A stretch of 64,000 nucleotides of DNA from Rhyacophila brunnea (taxonomy: Eukaryota > Arthropoda > Insecta > Trichoptera > Rhyacophilidae): positions 124,001 through 188,000 of the forward strand of contig JAGYXB010001572.1 of assembly GCA_022495005.1 (NCBI GenBank). Direction: 5' to 3'. Below the pieces are notes generated by a model. The model worked only from the letters and a program-made list of their open reading frames with translations. It was not told where the DNA came from and did no database searches. Made by a program: the position numbers and the translations under genes. Shown here one piece after another: positions 47,082-58,204 of the stretch. The first letter of the stretch is position 1; each line of letters starts with the position of its first letter.

Positions 47082-47728
47082 GAGCGGCATGCACAATCTA
47101 AGATTTCGATCCTAAGGATAAGTCGCCGAAAAGCATGACTTAACTATAGACAATCCTGAGTATAGAGTTAAGGAATCCTTAACCATAGACTACTTTTGTT
47201 ATGAATGCCCCCTTCTGTATTACCATTTACCACTGACAGCTGCTGTCAAAATAAATTTGCATGTCTATAAAACAGTCCATACACTAAAATTCATTTAACA
47301 ATGTATCTCAATATGGATATTGATAGTGTTAATTCGTTTGGCATGTACTTGCAGAATATTATTTTACTTGTATACGCCAGTCCGCAGAAATACAAGATGC
47401 CAGATGATAGAATGACACTTGACGCTAGTGTTACCATGTTTAAAAAATATCTTGCGGTGCCTGTGGAATCACGTATAATGACTTATAACGGAAACATAAG
47501 ACTATTATAATTAAATATTAATAGGTATGTATTTATAGTTATTTCATTTATAAAATGCAGTAGTCATATTTTTGTCATCGTTTAACAATTATAAGAAGAG
47601 GAAAGAGAATTTTGAAATATGGTATTATTTTCAATATAAATGATTTTAAACTAAGGACAATGTTTCTGCATAGTGTTTTCTGCTAAGGAAATTTTAGTTA
47701 TGACAAATGTTTCTGCATTCCGCTCTAA
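47082..47728. mobile_element. Possible inverted-repeat element around an unrecognised 69-codon ORF
   Basis: Left TTAGAGCGGCATGCACAA and right (reverse complement) TTAGAGCGGAATGCAGAA form short imperfect termini. The plus-strand frame at 47301-47510 (MYLNMDIDSVNSFGMYLQNI start) is the only ORF and matches no family I know. TA or TWA duplication is ambiguous. Confidence 0.4.
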
Positions 47729-47756
47729 GTATACAATTTTACAGGGAACGTTTTAT

Positions 47757-48272
47757 TCATAAAGCCCACCAAAGCGGCGCTCGGTGCGCTCTCTACGAAG
47801 TAGGCCCCCTCCCACCCGCGCATTACCCTTTGTAATAAGGGGCTCAAGAAGCACAAAATAATTATTATTATCAGCGTCTCTCATAACAAAGCAATAAAAA
47901 TATTATTAAATTTCTCAGGGCTTGTAATTAATATTCACGATGACATCATTCTACCAGTGAAATATCGGACACGCAATAACTAAACAATGACTTCACTGTT
48001 ATTAAATAATGCCTTCTCGCCCATCTATCGACGACGCTTCCAGGAGCGTGATTTTGCTTGCCGTGTTCAATGAATGGACTACGTTGTATTTTCATTAATT
48101 CGTATCGCTGAGAAGCCAAAAACGATGAATCATGGGGCAGGCGGGCACAATGCGTCGTCAAATCCAGTGTGCGCTGGCGTATTTGATTACGTTGTATTTA
48201 CGATGATTTACGCGCCACTTGTGAAATTTTGCGCGAGAGCCCCACTCGCTGCGTTAAGTGGGTTTTACGCAC
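47757..48272. repeat. 500-bp two-copy repeat, copy 1
   Basis: From ATAAAGCCCACCAAAG to AAGTGGGTTTTACGCAC, closely matching 50675-51165. The ends CCCACC and GTGGGTTTTACG look like short inverted termini. An open plus frame (YVVF..., HGAGGH, NPVCAGVFDYVVF) is partly preserved in both copies. Confidence 0.8.
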
Positions 48273-49239
48273 GTATCAATTTTTGTCTCGCAATATAGTT
48301 ACAAAATTCGTTTATAAAATGACTCATATACTTATGTAGATCAATGGGGAAATATGACGTGTCAAAACCAAGTAAGAGGTGATTTTAAATATATTTGTTT
48401 ATTAAATTACTTTGTATTTGATTTTTGTAGAACCAGAATGCTTCTTTTCTTTGTTGCATAATTATTATTTAACAATTACAGTTGAATGTTTTATATCTTG
48501 AATATTTGTATTATCACGTGTGTAATTAAAAACAAAGCAACATTTTTTTTTATTTCTTATGGTGTTACTATGACTACCTAATTAACTAAATTTATAGTAC
48601 AAGTAAAATTGACCCAAGTGACTATTTATCACAACGTTTTTTACAACGTCTTTCTTAGCTCGTATTCTTATTTGAAGCTAAGTTTTAAAAATTAAGCTTT
48701 TTAAGCTAGTCAAGTCAAGTTTATATAATTTAACATAAAATTTAAAAACGTTGTATATAAAAAGTTCTTTTTATCTTGTAATTATTTTTTTTCTCATAAA
48801 GTAAATAAATTTCATAAGTTCTGAAAATGAAAATTGAATTCTCGTATATTAAAAAATCGTTCTGTGTATTTATGTACGCGCGTTAGAAGTTATATGTCTT
48901 TGGCGTAGGTAACAAAACAAAAAAAAAAACTTGTGATAACCTAGATTCTTTGACTAGCTCTTTATTATCTTATTATTAAATTACACACTCAAGAAAAGGG
49001 GCCGCTTATTGGAGCGCCGTTAGTTTATTTCTATACACTTTTAACTTACAATACTAAATTATATAATTATTTCTCATTGTTTTTATTTTTAAAGTAACAA
49101 CTCTGTCACTCTGACGTTTAATCGTTTGTTTACGTAAGGAATTGCAAATGGCCGACAATAATAATTCTACTATAAAACATGCGTTTGTATACAGCTGACT
49201 GATTCGCAGTTAATTTCGTACTGTCATTTTGAGCATGCC

Positions 49240-50025
49240 CGGAAATTTGCACGTATGTAGTTCGCCGTATCACACTTCACCGTGAAATTTTGTATCGGAA
49301 TTATAGTATGTTCTTATATTAAAAAGCGTCCAACCTCTTTGGGTCGTATAGTACTGAGATAAAATTCATGTCTTAATAAAACACAGTTCTTTCCGGTTTA
49401 CAGGAAGCCAGTGGCAAACAAATTTTGAAAATAGCCGATGTACTGGATTATTTGTTAGGTTAGGTTAGGTTAGGTTAGATGACATATCAAATCGAAAATA
49501 TCAAATTTAATATCTGATAACAAGAATGATAGCGTTACTATCAGATATTTGAAACCAATCAACTAATGTTCATATTGAATCTAATAAAATTACAACAAAA
49601 TAATGTCTGCAATGCTCCACGAACAACGTGTAATTTTTTCATCTCGGTGCTATAAAAATATAGATATAGATGACCGTATAGCATATAGTATACGGTATAC
49701 GCTCGTCTCACTCATCTCTTTTCGACAGCACTCGAAATGCAACAGTTTACGAACCGGAGCGCTCGACAGTTTTCTGAAGATATTTAGTTTATTTATCAAA
49801 TTTTATGTGTATTTCATAAAAATAAATGTGTTCGTTTCTCTATTATATGACCTATCTAGTGGTCAAATTATTTTTTTTACGAGACGGACCGATAATTTTA
49901 CCGATTTCAGGCCGCACAGGAACAGCGCTCCGGTCATTTCGAGCCATGCTTTTCGATAAGAAAGCTCACGGCGAACTGTGCTAGGCACCTACGCTGAAAT
50001 GACCTACGTACAATTTACATGTAAC
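49240..50025. mobile_element. MITE with TTAGG core, copy 4, carrying a nested hAT MITE
   Basis: Starts CCGGAAATTTGCACGTATGT and ends CAATTTACATGTAACC, matching copy 2. The centre is GTTAGGTTAGGTTAGGTTAG at 49457-49482. It is interrupted by the 223-bp hAT-like element at 49726-49948. Confidence 0.75.
49726..49948. mobile_element. 223-bp 'CAGTGCTCGAAATGG' family MITE, perfect TSD CTTTTCGA
   Basis: Ends CAGCACTCGAAATGC and TCATTTCGAGCCATG. CTTTTCGA is at 49718-49725 and 49949-49956. The uninterrupted host sequence (CATCTCTTTCCGATAAGAAA) is seen at 23807. Confidence 0.92.
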
Positions 50026-50508
50026 CATTTGAGCGCTGTCAATTAAAACGATACTGTCAACTACTGATTGATGGTTATAAAAAATAACGATACATTGCGA
50101 CTTGTGTGTCCAAATGGTAGGCAACTTGTCAGTTAGTATTCAAATCGGTTCCGACGCCGGCAAACAAATATGGCGGCCGCTCAACAAAAACAATAACAGA
50201 ACGAGCACGACCTTGCCATATTGCGCCGGGAATATCTTGTGCCTAGTCCATTAATTATTTGTGTTTAATATCTTTCTTATAAATTGATTAATCAATCACG
50301 ATTTAAAACGCCCCTGAAGTCGGTCGGTATCCTAATGCAAAGATACCCAATGAACTGCAATGCCAGAGATTAATTTATTATAATATTATGAATAATTAAC
50401 ACGGCGCTTGTGTTTTTTTTAACATACAGTTGGCGACAAACTAATTAGAAACACATTTGCACTGTGTTCGAATAATAATTCGCGACAGACTGGTTGGAAA
50501 AGAGTCCA

Positions 50509-50572
50509 GCGCTTGAAATAGAAGATTTTACGAACCGGAGCGCTCGATATTTTTCGGAAAATATGTATTTAC
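50509..50572. mobile_element. Left-end fragment of the 'CAGYGCTCGAAATGG' family
   Basis: CAGCGCTTGAAATAGAAG followed by TTTTACGAACCGGAGCGCTC. It is truncated and abuts the left end of another MITE family at 50573. Confidence 0.55.
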
Positions 50573-50675
50573 CAGTAGCGAAGAGTGGAGGTAGGTTGCT
50601 AAGATCCGCCATAAATAGTGCACATTAAACTTTGTTAGTCATAATAATGTACTTGTTTGTTTTTATTAAACTAAG
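50573..50675. mobile_element. Left-end fragment of the 'CAGTGGCGAAGGGTGG' family
   Basis: CAGTAGCGAAGAGTGGAGGT to CTAAACTTTGTTAGTC-like sequence, cut off where the 500-bp repeat begins. Confidence 0.65.
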
Positions 50676-51165
50676 GCATAAAGCCCACCAAAAAAGCGTT
50701 CGGTGCGCTCACTACTGAGTAGGCCCTCTCCCACCCGCGCATTACCCTTCACCTATGTAATAAGGGGCCCAAGAAGCACAAAATAATTATTATTATCAGC
50801 GTCTCTCATAACAAAGCAATAAAAATATTATATTATTTCTCGGGGCTTGTAATTACGCCATAACTAAACAATGAGTTCTCTGTTATTAAATAATGGCTTC
50901 TCGCCGACGACGACGGCTTCTATCGACGACGCTTCCAGAGCGTGATTTTGCTCGCCGTTTTCAATGAATGGACTATGTTGTTTTTTCGTTAATTCGTCCG
51001 GCTGAAAAGCCACCAACGGTAACTCATGGGGCAGGCGGGCACAAAGCGTCGTCAAATCCAGTGTGCGCTGGCGTATTTGATTACGTTGTATTTTCGATGA
51101 TTTACACGCCACTTGTGAAATTTTGCGCGAGAGCCCCACTCGCTCCGTTAAGTGGGTTTTACGCC
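50675..51165. repeat. 500-bp two-copy repeat, copy 2
   Basis: Matches 47757-48272 throughout, lacking about 45 bases near 50856 that copy 1 has. Plus frame 50968-51168 and minus frame 50864-51187 are both open. Downstream (51166-51330) a GC-rich extension of unknown nature continues. Confidence 0.8.
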
Positions 51166-51441
51166 TAAGGCTGCGCGCACACGGCAAAGCGAAGTTTCGG
51201 ATTCATCCGCCAAACGTCGTTTGCGTTTTGTTTCCGGGCCGATTGCGATTCAAATGCGTCAATATCTCGACGATGCTGTCCAAGAGAAAACACAGATTTC
51301 AAGGGGATTCATAAACGCCTTTTTTTTGAAACTGCACCCTGCTGCGAGAGTATTTATCTTTCATTACAGTGGCGTACAAGGGTAAATAAATAAATATAAA
51401 AATATCAGTACCTACCTACATACATATTGTATTGTACCTAC

Positions 51442-52028
51442 CAGTGGCGAAGGGTGGAGGTAGGCTGTTGAGATCCGCCATAAATATTGCACACTAAACT
51501 TTGTCAGTTATACATACTTGTTTTCATTGAAATAAGACTACATTTTACAGATGGTGATGGTAAGTTTTTAAAATTCAATTAAACCCAGCGAAAACCAAGC
51601 CATAATAGGTAACAGTCAAAAAATACTCGTATATCTATAAAATTTCTAAGATTATGCAATTAAATCATACATAAAATTGGATATTTTATAGATAGAATAA
51701 TATTTTTTATCTATTATAGTTTGGTTTAGGCATAGCTTGATGAATTAAAAAATGAACCAACAATATGTATAATACGTACTTATTCTTAATCTAACGAAAA
51801 CAAATAAGTAAGAATGAAAAAATGTGCATAATTTTGTCATATCGCCTAAAATATACCAATACTATTATGGTTTGGTAAGACAGGGTTTAATTGATTTTTA
51901 AAATCCAACCAATACCATTTGTAAATTATATTATTTCAATAAAAACATAAGTTTACATTTCACTGAAAAAGGTTATTGTGCACTATTTATGGCGGATCTT
52001 AACAGCCTACTTCCACCCTTCGCCACTG
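51442..52028. mobile_element. hAT-like MITE, 'CAGTGGCGAAGGGTGG' family, complete copy
   Basis: Ends CAGTGGCGAAGGGTGGAGG and TTCCACCCTTCGCCACTG, with imperfect 8-bp flanking duplication GTACCTAC / GTACCTTT. This 587-bp copy is the reference for the family in this window. Confidence 0.88.
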
Positions 52029-52813
52029 GTACCTTTATTTATTTTCCCACTATTGCTTCTTTTGGAACTGGACTGTTTTATATCGAAAGCGTTTTGAAAA
52101 TTACCTATTATTGAGCCTGTGAAAACCAATAATAGATAATAATCAAAAAATACTTGTCTATCTATAAAATATCTAAAATTACCCATGCAATTAAATCATA
52201 GATAATTTTGGATATTTTATAGATAGAAGAATATTTTTTTATTTATTATATTTTGTTTTAGACAGGGCTTAACGGCCCCCATGCTCAGCGTAGGTCAAAA
52301 TGGAGCTTTTATGATATTTTCAGAGCATAACCCTGGATATTCCTTAAACGTTGTAGATAATCTATTTATATAATTTTGAAGCCTTATTATCCTTTATATT
52401 TATTTTAAACATTTGATGACTGCATAAAGTATTTTTATTACATAAAATAGTATTCTTTTAAACCTCTCGCTCTAATGTTTCAGAATATAGTCATATTTCA
52501 GTACGTCCATGTGAAGTGGTGTTAAGATTTTTTAGATTTATTAATTTAAAAATTTTTTAATTTGGGATCAAAAAGATTATAAAATATATTTTTTTATCGT
52601 AAATATGTCACTATATAATGTTAACATTAATTTTACTAATGGTTTTGTAAATGCGTTTAAAAATTCTTGTTTGTTATCTCATTAAACCAGTGATTGTCAT
52701 TATTTTTGAAAGGCGGAACCCTTGCAGCATTTTGGACTGACACCACGGGTGGCAGACACCCAACCTCTATGTAGACACACTTGGTGCGTCCCAGATACGT
52801 AGGTGTGACTATA

Positions 52814-53091
52814 GACCAGACTTGGGCAAATGCGGCTCTTCGTTGGGTTAAGTGCGGCTCCCAATATCTCTTGATAAAAATATAGGTATTTTCTATCCCC
52901 ATTATATTTGTATTTTCGCGAGTTTTCCTTTAAATCAATTAGTTAATAATTACTAATAATTTTCCTTTAATTTATTTAAATTTTTTTTTTTGTATTTAAT
53001 ACTACGTGAGAACGTGACTATGGTGTGGATCTTTATATATTATGAAAATTCAGAATGTGGCTTTCGTTGATCTCATGTATGCCCACCCCTA
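52814..53091. mobile_element. Charlie-like hAT MITE (CAGACTTGGGCAAATG ends)
   Basis: Left CAGACTTGGGCAAATGCGGC, right CATGTATGCCCACCCCTA. Flanks CTATAGAC / GTATAGAT match at 6 of 8 positions. Confidence 0.6.
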
Positions 53092-53381
53092 GTATAGATA
53101 AATAACGAATACCCCGTGACGTCAAGAGGCCATGCGCTGCTTAGGACGGAAAATTAAGGAATGAATACTAGTCATTACAAGTTACGAAGGCATTGGGGGT
53201 TTTCCAATAAGTGGATGAGATTAGAAAGTACCGACATCTTAGTTTTAAAAAATCACGAAGGAGTCTCCAAACTTGTCAGTACCACAAAGCTCCACTTACC
53301 TAAAATCATTGCTACTTGAGAGTATGTTTTGTCAGTTTAAGATAAGTATGTGCACATCTAGCAATTTTGCATATTCGCGTC

Positions 53382-54107
53382 TATTCAATTCTAAACTATC
53401 CTAAACGCCAATTTTTCGAAATACATCAATCGATTCTCTATGAAATTTCCAACATTTCTATATAAACCTAAATGCGTACGATTATAATTATTATTGAAAT
53501 TAACAAACAATTGTTTTCATGCCACTTCTTAATACCTCAGTTGAGGCGTGGTCTAAAAAGATCGTGGCTAGGCGATGCGCGGATTTTGCAAATGACGTGT
53601 GCCGAACGAAATATAATTTGTCATACAAATCCAACATGCGTCCATTTAATGTTCTATTAGTAAGAATAATAATATATTCATTGACATGTTTTCTTTTTCA
53701 AGTAAATGGGTAACGTTTTTTTAGTCATCTTTACACGATTTAAGGATTAATACCCCCGTCGCCATCACGAAACAAATGTACGTGTTCACAGCTCGACTTT
53801 CGCTCTTCGATTGCCAGCGAGTCCAAAATTGCGTCGCACCTATAGTTGAAAATTATTTGCCGTTTCACTGAAGTATGCTCGTATCCTAAGTATCCTAAGT
53901 GACATTATTTGCCAATGTATTGAATTTTTCATAAATTTGAAATAAGAAAAAAATTCCCCAAAATTAATTGTAATTTGAAACACATTTTTTTTTAAATTTC
54001 AATATTATATAACTAAATCGAATTAAGTGTAGGTTCGCAATTTCTAAATTTTTTCACTTTCCTGCACATTTTATGGTTTGGCGTTTAGGATAGTTTAGAA
54101 TTCAATA
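53382..54107. mobile_element. 726-bp inverted-repeat element (AATTCTAAACTATCCTAAAC)
   Basis: Arms of about 29 bases with one mismatch: left AATTCTAAACTATCCTAAAC and right GTTTAGGATAGTTTAGAATT, then GCCAA / TTGGC. The interior carries two overlapping frames of 62-64 codons, not recognised. Confidence 0.75.
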
Positions 54108-54198
54108 AACGAATTTGTTTGAGACTAAAAATGAAGGGGGTAGGCATTCTAAGTCTGCCTAGGGGCGGCAGTTTATCTATGGACGTCACTGCGTATAC

Positions 54199-54643
54199 CA
54201 GCGATTTCCAAACTGGGAGGAGCGCTTCCTTGGGGAGGCGCATTCATAAAAAATTGGAGCCTTGGAAATCAAAATTACAAAAAAAAAGTTCACCATGTCT
54301 CCACTTTTAAATGATTTCTACGCCAGATATATTGAAGCAAACAATGCTATTCTATAAATCTATTTACTGAGTTCTTGGTTAGTTTGCTAATGCACTTTTC
54401 ACATTATTTTATTGATAGTAAAGGCGCTGCTTTATTTCATGGCTAATAAATAGAATCCATTTGTCAATAAACGATGATGAATTTGGATTGACTACTATTG
54501 AAATTGATTGTGCTAATAAACAAGCACATTCGTCGCACGAAAAACAATATAAGTATAATAGTAAAACCTTGTTTATTTTTATATTTTTTTTCATTTTTAA
54601 AGGGGGGGGGGAGGCGCCAAGATTAAAAGTTTGGAAACCACTT
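54199..54643. mobile_element. 445-bp hAT-like MITE with perfect 8-bp TSD GCGTATAC
   Basis: Starts CAGCGATTTCCAAACTGG and ends AGTTTGGAAACCACTT. GCGTATAC is at 54191-54198 and 54644-54651. It is a deletion derivative of the 43770-44636 element. Confidence 0.9.
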
Positions 54644-54779
54644 GCGTATACTATTCTACGCTGCTGGACGACCAAATCATCCGGGTCACGATCCTCAGTC
54701 ATAAGGTCCCGGTGACGAAGTAGAAAAACAAATAATATAACATTTACCTATGTAAATATGTTGTGTTTTTTATCTACCT

Positions 54780-55880
54780 GGAGGTCTGTAACCCTCCCCC
54801 GCCCTTGTGTGTGAGCCTGAACACGATTTAAAACAATATGTCATTCAAAATTTATTTTATTAATATTATCATGTTATATTAATTCCTTATTTAATTGATT
54901 GAATATCCGGGTTCGCGCAAGGTCACATCGTTATTGGGTTTTTTATTTATCTTTATTAATCATGAGGGCTTCATTAAATACCTATAGACTATACCGTGAG
55001 AAGATTTTAAATCCAAGGTGGATCGGGTCAATCTGTTGATTCTGAATAAATATCTTTATATAGGGTTTCTTCATATCTGTTCAGCGCTCGATAAGTATCT
55101 AATATGAAAAAAATTACATATTTATGTAATAGTTGTACCTATCTATTTTATGGAAATATATCTGCCAATCTCAGATGGTCAAATGGAATAACTATTATCG
55201 GCGCCGCAGACGAAAATCGAGGTTTACCTTCATTATGTCATAAATATATTATATTTCCGAAAAAGTTCATAAAATAAAGTTCCGAAAAAATTGTATAAAC
55301 TTTAAAATATGTATAATAGGATGGTTTATTTATAAAATAGAAATACTTCCTGTTTTAGTATTTATTCAGAGTTGACAGAGATTAATCAATAATAACAGAA
55401 AATACTTTAAACGGTACATGAAAATAGATTAACAAGATTAGATGACTCGCGCACCCAAATCACCAGATGAATTTCCCAAAGAATTAGTTCAGTTCAGGTA
55501 GGTATCACATTTGACAACTAGATAACCGCACTTACCACTAGAAACAAATCTCGATAGTATAAAGTCCTTAGTTTCAAATAGAGGACCTGTATGATCAAAA
55601 GGGTCAGAGGTAATCAGACTAAGTAGACTGGCTGTAAGATTGTGACTATAGTGAGTAAAAAATACGGAATTATAATAATATAGGGCTAAATCTCAATTCG
55701 TATACATAACGCTTGCGACATCCAGTAAATGGGCAGTGTCATCTGTGAGTCTCTTTTTGAAGTCATGCCGCTACAATATTATTTTTTTACTATTTTATTA
55801 CTAATTTGGTTATATTTTGAAACACGTCTTAATTCCACGATTTGAAAAATTAATCATACGGCATTGGGAAGAGTGGAGAT
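54780..55880. other. Noncoding stretch, nothing firm recognised
   Basis: AT-rich with short frames only. A weak candidate upstream exon for the NRF-6-like gene at 55536-55586 (minus) is discussed in the findings. Confidence 0.4.
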
Positions 55881-56360
55881 AGACTGTTAAGATCTGACAT
55901 AAATAGAGCACACTAAGACCTTCCGCTCAGGAGAATACTCAAAAAAGACGAGACTGAAACACAAAATCCAGCCAGTTTCTACTCATCAGCAACATCTTCT
56001 TGGCTATGTGTTAAAACTGTGAACTAACATACTCCGCCCATTTTTAACCGCACTTCCATTATAATCTAACTAGTTCCTCCCATTTAATAGACAACAGTGC
56101 CTAGAAGCGTAGACAAGAAGATGTTGCAGAAGAGTAGCTAATGTATTTCAATGGCGGCTCGCTCACGACAAGACTGGAATCTCTCTGTTTCAAAACGTGC
56201 ACTACTAAACTGAAGAGACGCAACATGCTAGTCTCCCAATCTCTCAGTTTCCAGTCTCCCATAACACAGTGGTGCCAATATCAGAAGATTCTATGAAAAA
56301 TCATATTTTCTTACCAAAATTGGTAGCACTGAACTGAAGAAGAAATAACAAGCCAAGACG

Positions 56361-56495
56361 TCAAAAGTTAAAGAATTAATGGCAGAAGTTGAGAAATACC
56401 TCTGCTTGTGTAATTATAGACTGCCAGAATATTGCCATAAAGATATTACAGGAAAAGCTTGGAATGAAGTGGTAAAGACATTGGGTTTGGTTTGA
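56361..56495 (+). pseudogene. MADF-domain fragment
   Basis: The open frame reads KELMAEVEKYLCLCNYRLPE and YCHKDITGKAWNEVVKTLG, matching the N-terminal half of the MADF DNA-binding domain (LI..V...P.LY...P.Y......AW..I...L). ATG at 56379 is possible. The frame stops at TGA right after the GLV, where a full domain would need about 40 more residues. It could be a first exon, but the base after GGGTTTG is only a weak GTTTGA donor, so a dead fragment of a host or TE gene is more likely. Confidence 0.55.
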
Positions 56496-56659
56496 CAGTT
56501 TGAGGTTATGAGATTAATATTTCAATTGGGTTTCAGTAGAAGAAATTGTGTTTATGAGGTCCATCAGCCACCAGTTCGTCGAATTTTAGTTTCTCCATGA
56601 GCGTAGGCCAAAACTTTGTTGGTCAAACGTATTTGTTTTCATTGAACTAAAGCCTAGTA

Positions 56660-56992
56660 CCCACGCACGTTCTTGCTCGACGGTTTTGCTCGATCGACCA
56701 TGTTGACTTGGAAGCATGTTCGTCGTTGCGTCCATACAGTCGAGCAACTCGACACAAGACGCTGTGAGGCCACCGTCGCACCGCCACGACGAGAGCTAGG
56801 CCACACGAGCCTTGCTGGTGCGTTCTCACTCCCTCACTCAAACTGCACCGAGCAAGAAATTATGGACCTTCAATCTTTTTCGGATAGCGCAATTTGTTCG
56901 ATGTCGGACAAAAAAACCATCGAGCCAGATGGTACACACGTTGAGACATGTTGGAATGAGTGTAAAACCATCGAGCAAGAACGTGCGTGTTT
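56660..56992. mobile_element. GC-rich MITE (CACGCACGTTCTTGCTCGAY ends)
   Basis: Left CACGCACGTTCTTGCTCGAC and right CATCGAGCAAGAACGTGCGT are reverse complements with one mismatch. The 118-, 76- and 64-codon frames in this interval arise from its composition and are not treated as genes. Confidence 0.75.
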
Positions 56993-57772
56993 ACTTACAA
57001 GACTACATTGTGTGGATAGTGTTTTTTAGTCACGTTAATTAGTTAAAACGTAAAAATACTTCTGTAAAAAACTGTATGTATTTCATAAACCAGTATTTTA
57101 ATTCATGTGTGGGTATTATGCGCTGATTGATATCGAAGCCATCATGAAAAAATTAACCCGATTATTTTTTGGTAAAAAATATTACACCTAATTAGGTACT
57201 TATTTAATTTTTTATTTTGCCTACTTAACTTTTCCAGTTGATTTTATTGCGTTTAATTAATTTGCGTACAAGTTTATGTCATATGTAAGTAAGTATAATA
57301 TTATTATGTTGTTCGTACCTTTGACATATCTGGTCAGAGCTAATAATTCAATTAAACCTCGTCTAATCCAAGAGTAGATAATTATTGTCAAAAAATATTT
57401 ATTCGCAAATTTGCAAGAAGTACCAATGGCTGTCTTTTCAGCGAACAATGTTCCCATGACACTTTGTACCATTGGCGAAGGGTGGACGTAGGCTGTTAAG
57501 ATCCGACATAAATAGTGCAGAATAAACTTTGCCAATCAACCGTATTTCTTATCTAAGATTACAAATTGCAGATAGTGTTGGTTAGTTTTTAAATTTCAAT
57601 TACACCCCACATAAATCAAGCCATAGTAGATAATAGTAAAAAAAATATTCGTTGATCTATAAAATATCTGTAACTATGCCATTAAATCGTAAATAAGTTT
57701 AGAGATTTTATAGATAGAAGAATATTTTTTTCGATTATGTTTTGGTTAAGCAGGGCTTAATGATTCTTCCTA

Positions 57773-58129
57773 GATGAAATCCCTAGACAAAATGCCGCCA
57801 CATTTTTTTTATACAGTATTTTTCATCATCCGCGAACGTGTCGTTTTTGATCACCAAGGACGTCGAAGGCCAGAGGAAGTAAACTAGACATCGCGAACCC
57901 GACAAAAAAATACAGTCGTCTTAAACCTTTTATGTTAATTCATACATTTTGTTTCCAACCAGTGAGCTGAATTTCTAATGGAAAGATATTTTCGTTATTA
58001 CTAAGTTAAAGAAGGTAGCTATTTCTATATATACCAAATGATTATCCTCGATTTGCCGCCCTTCGAGTAGGTCCCTAACTGTCGCCCCCGAGCAACGCTC
58101 ATTCTGCCTACACCCACGGGACATCACTG
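57773..58129. mobile_element. hAT-like MITE of the 17721-18116 family, nested
   Basis: Starts near ATCCCTAGACAAAATGCCGC and ends CCACGGGACATCACTG. The left terminus is degraded. Inserted in the composite at 57470-60305. Confidence 0.7.
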
Positions 58130-58204
58130 TTAACGTGATAATACTAATAAATAATAATATATTATTACTATTTTTGTCGGATCGCACATAGCATACCTAA
58201 AGTA

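Noticed and set aside
49603..49959. 118-codon ORF
   Set aside because: It crosses the junction of a MITE and a nested hAT element; no protein similarity recognised.
56673..57029. 118-codon ORF and its opposite-strand partner
   Set aside because: Both lie in an inverted-repeat MITE and reflect its GC-rich composition.
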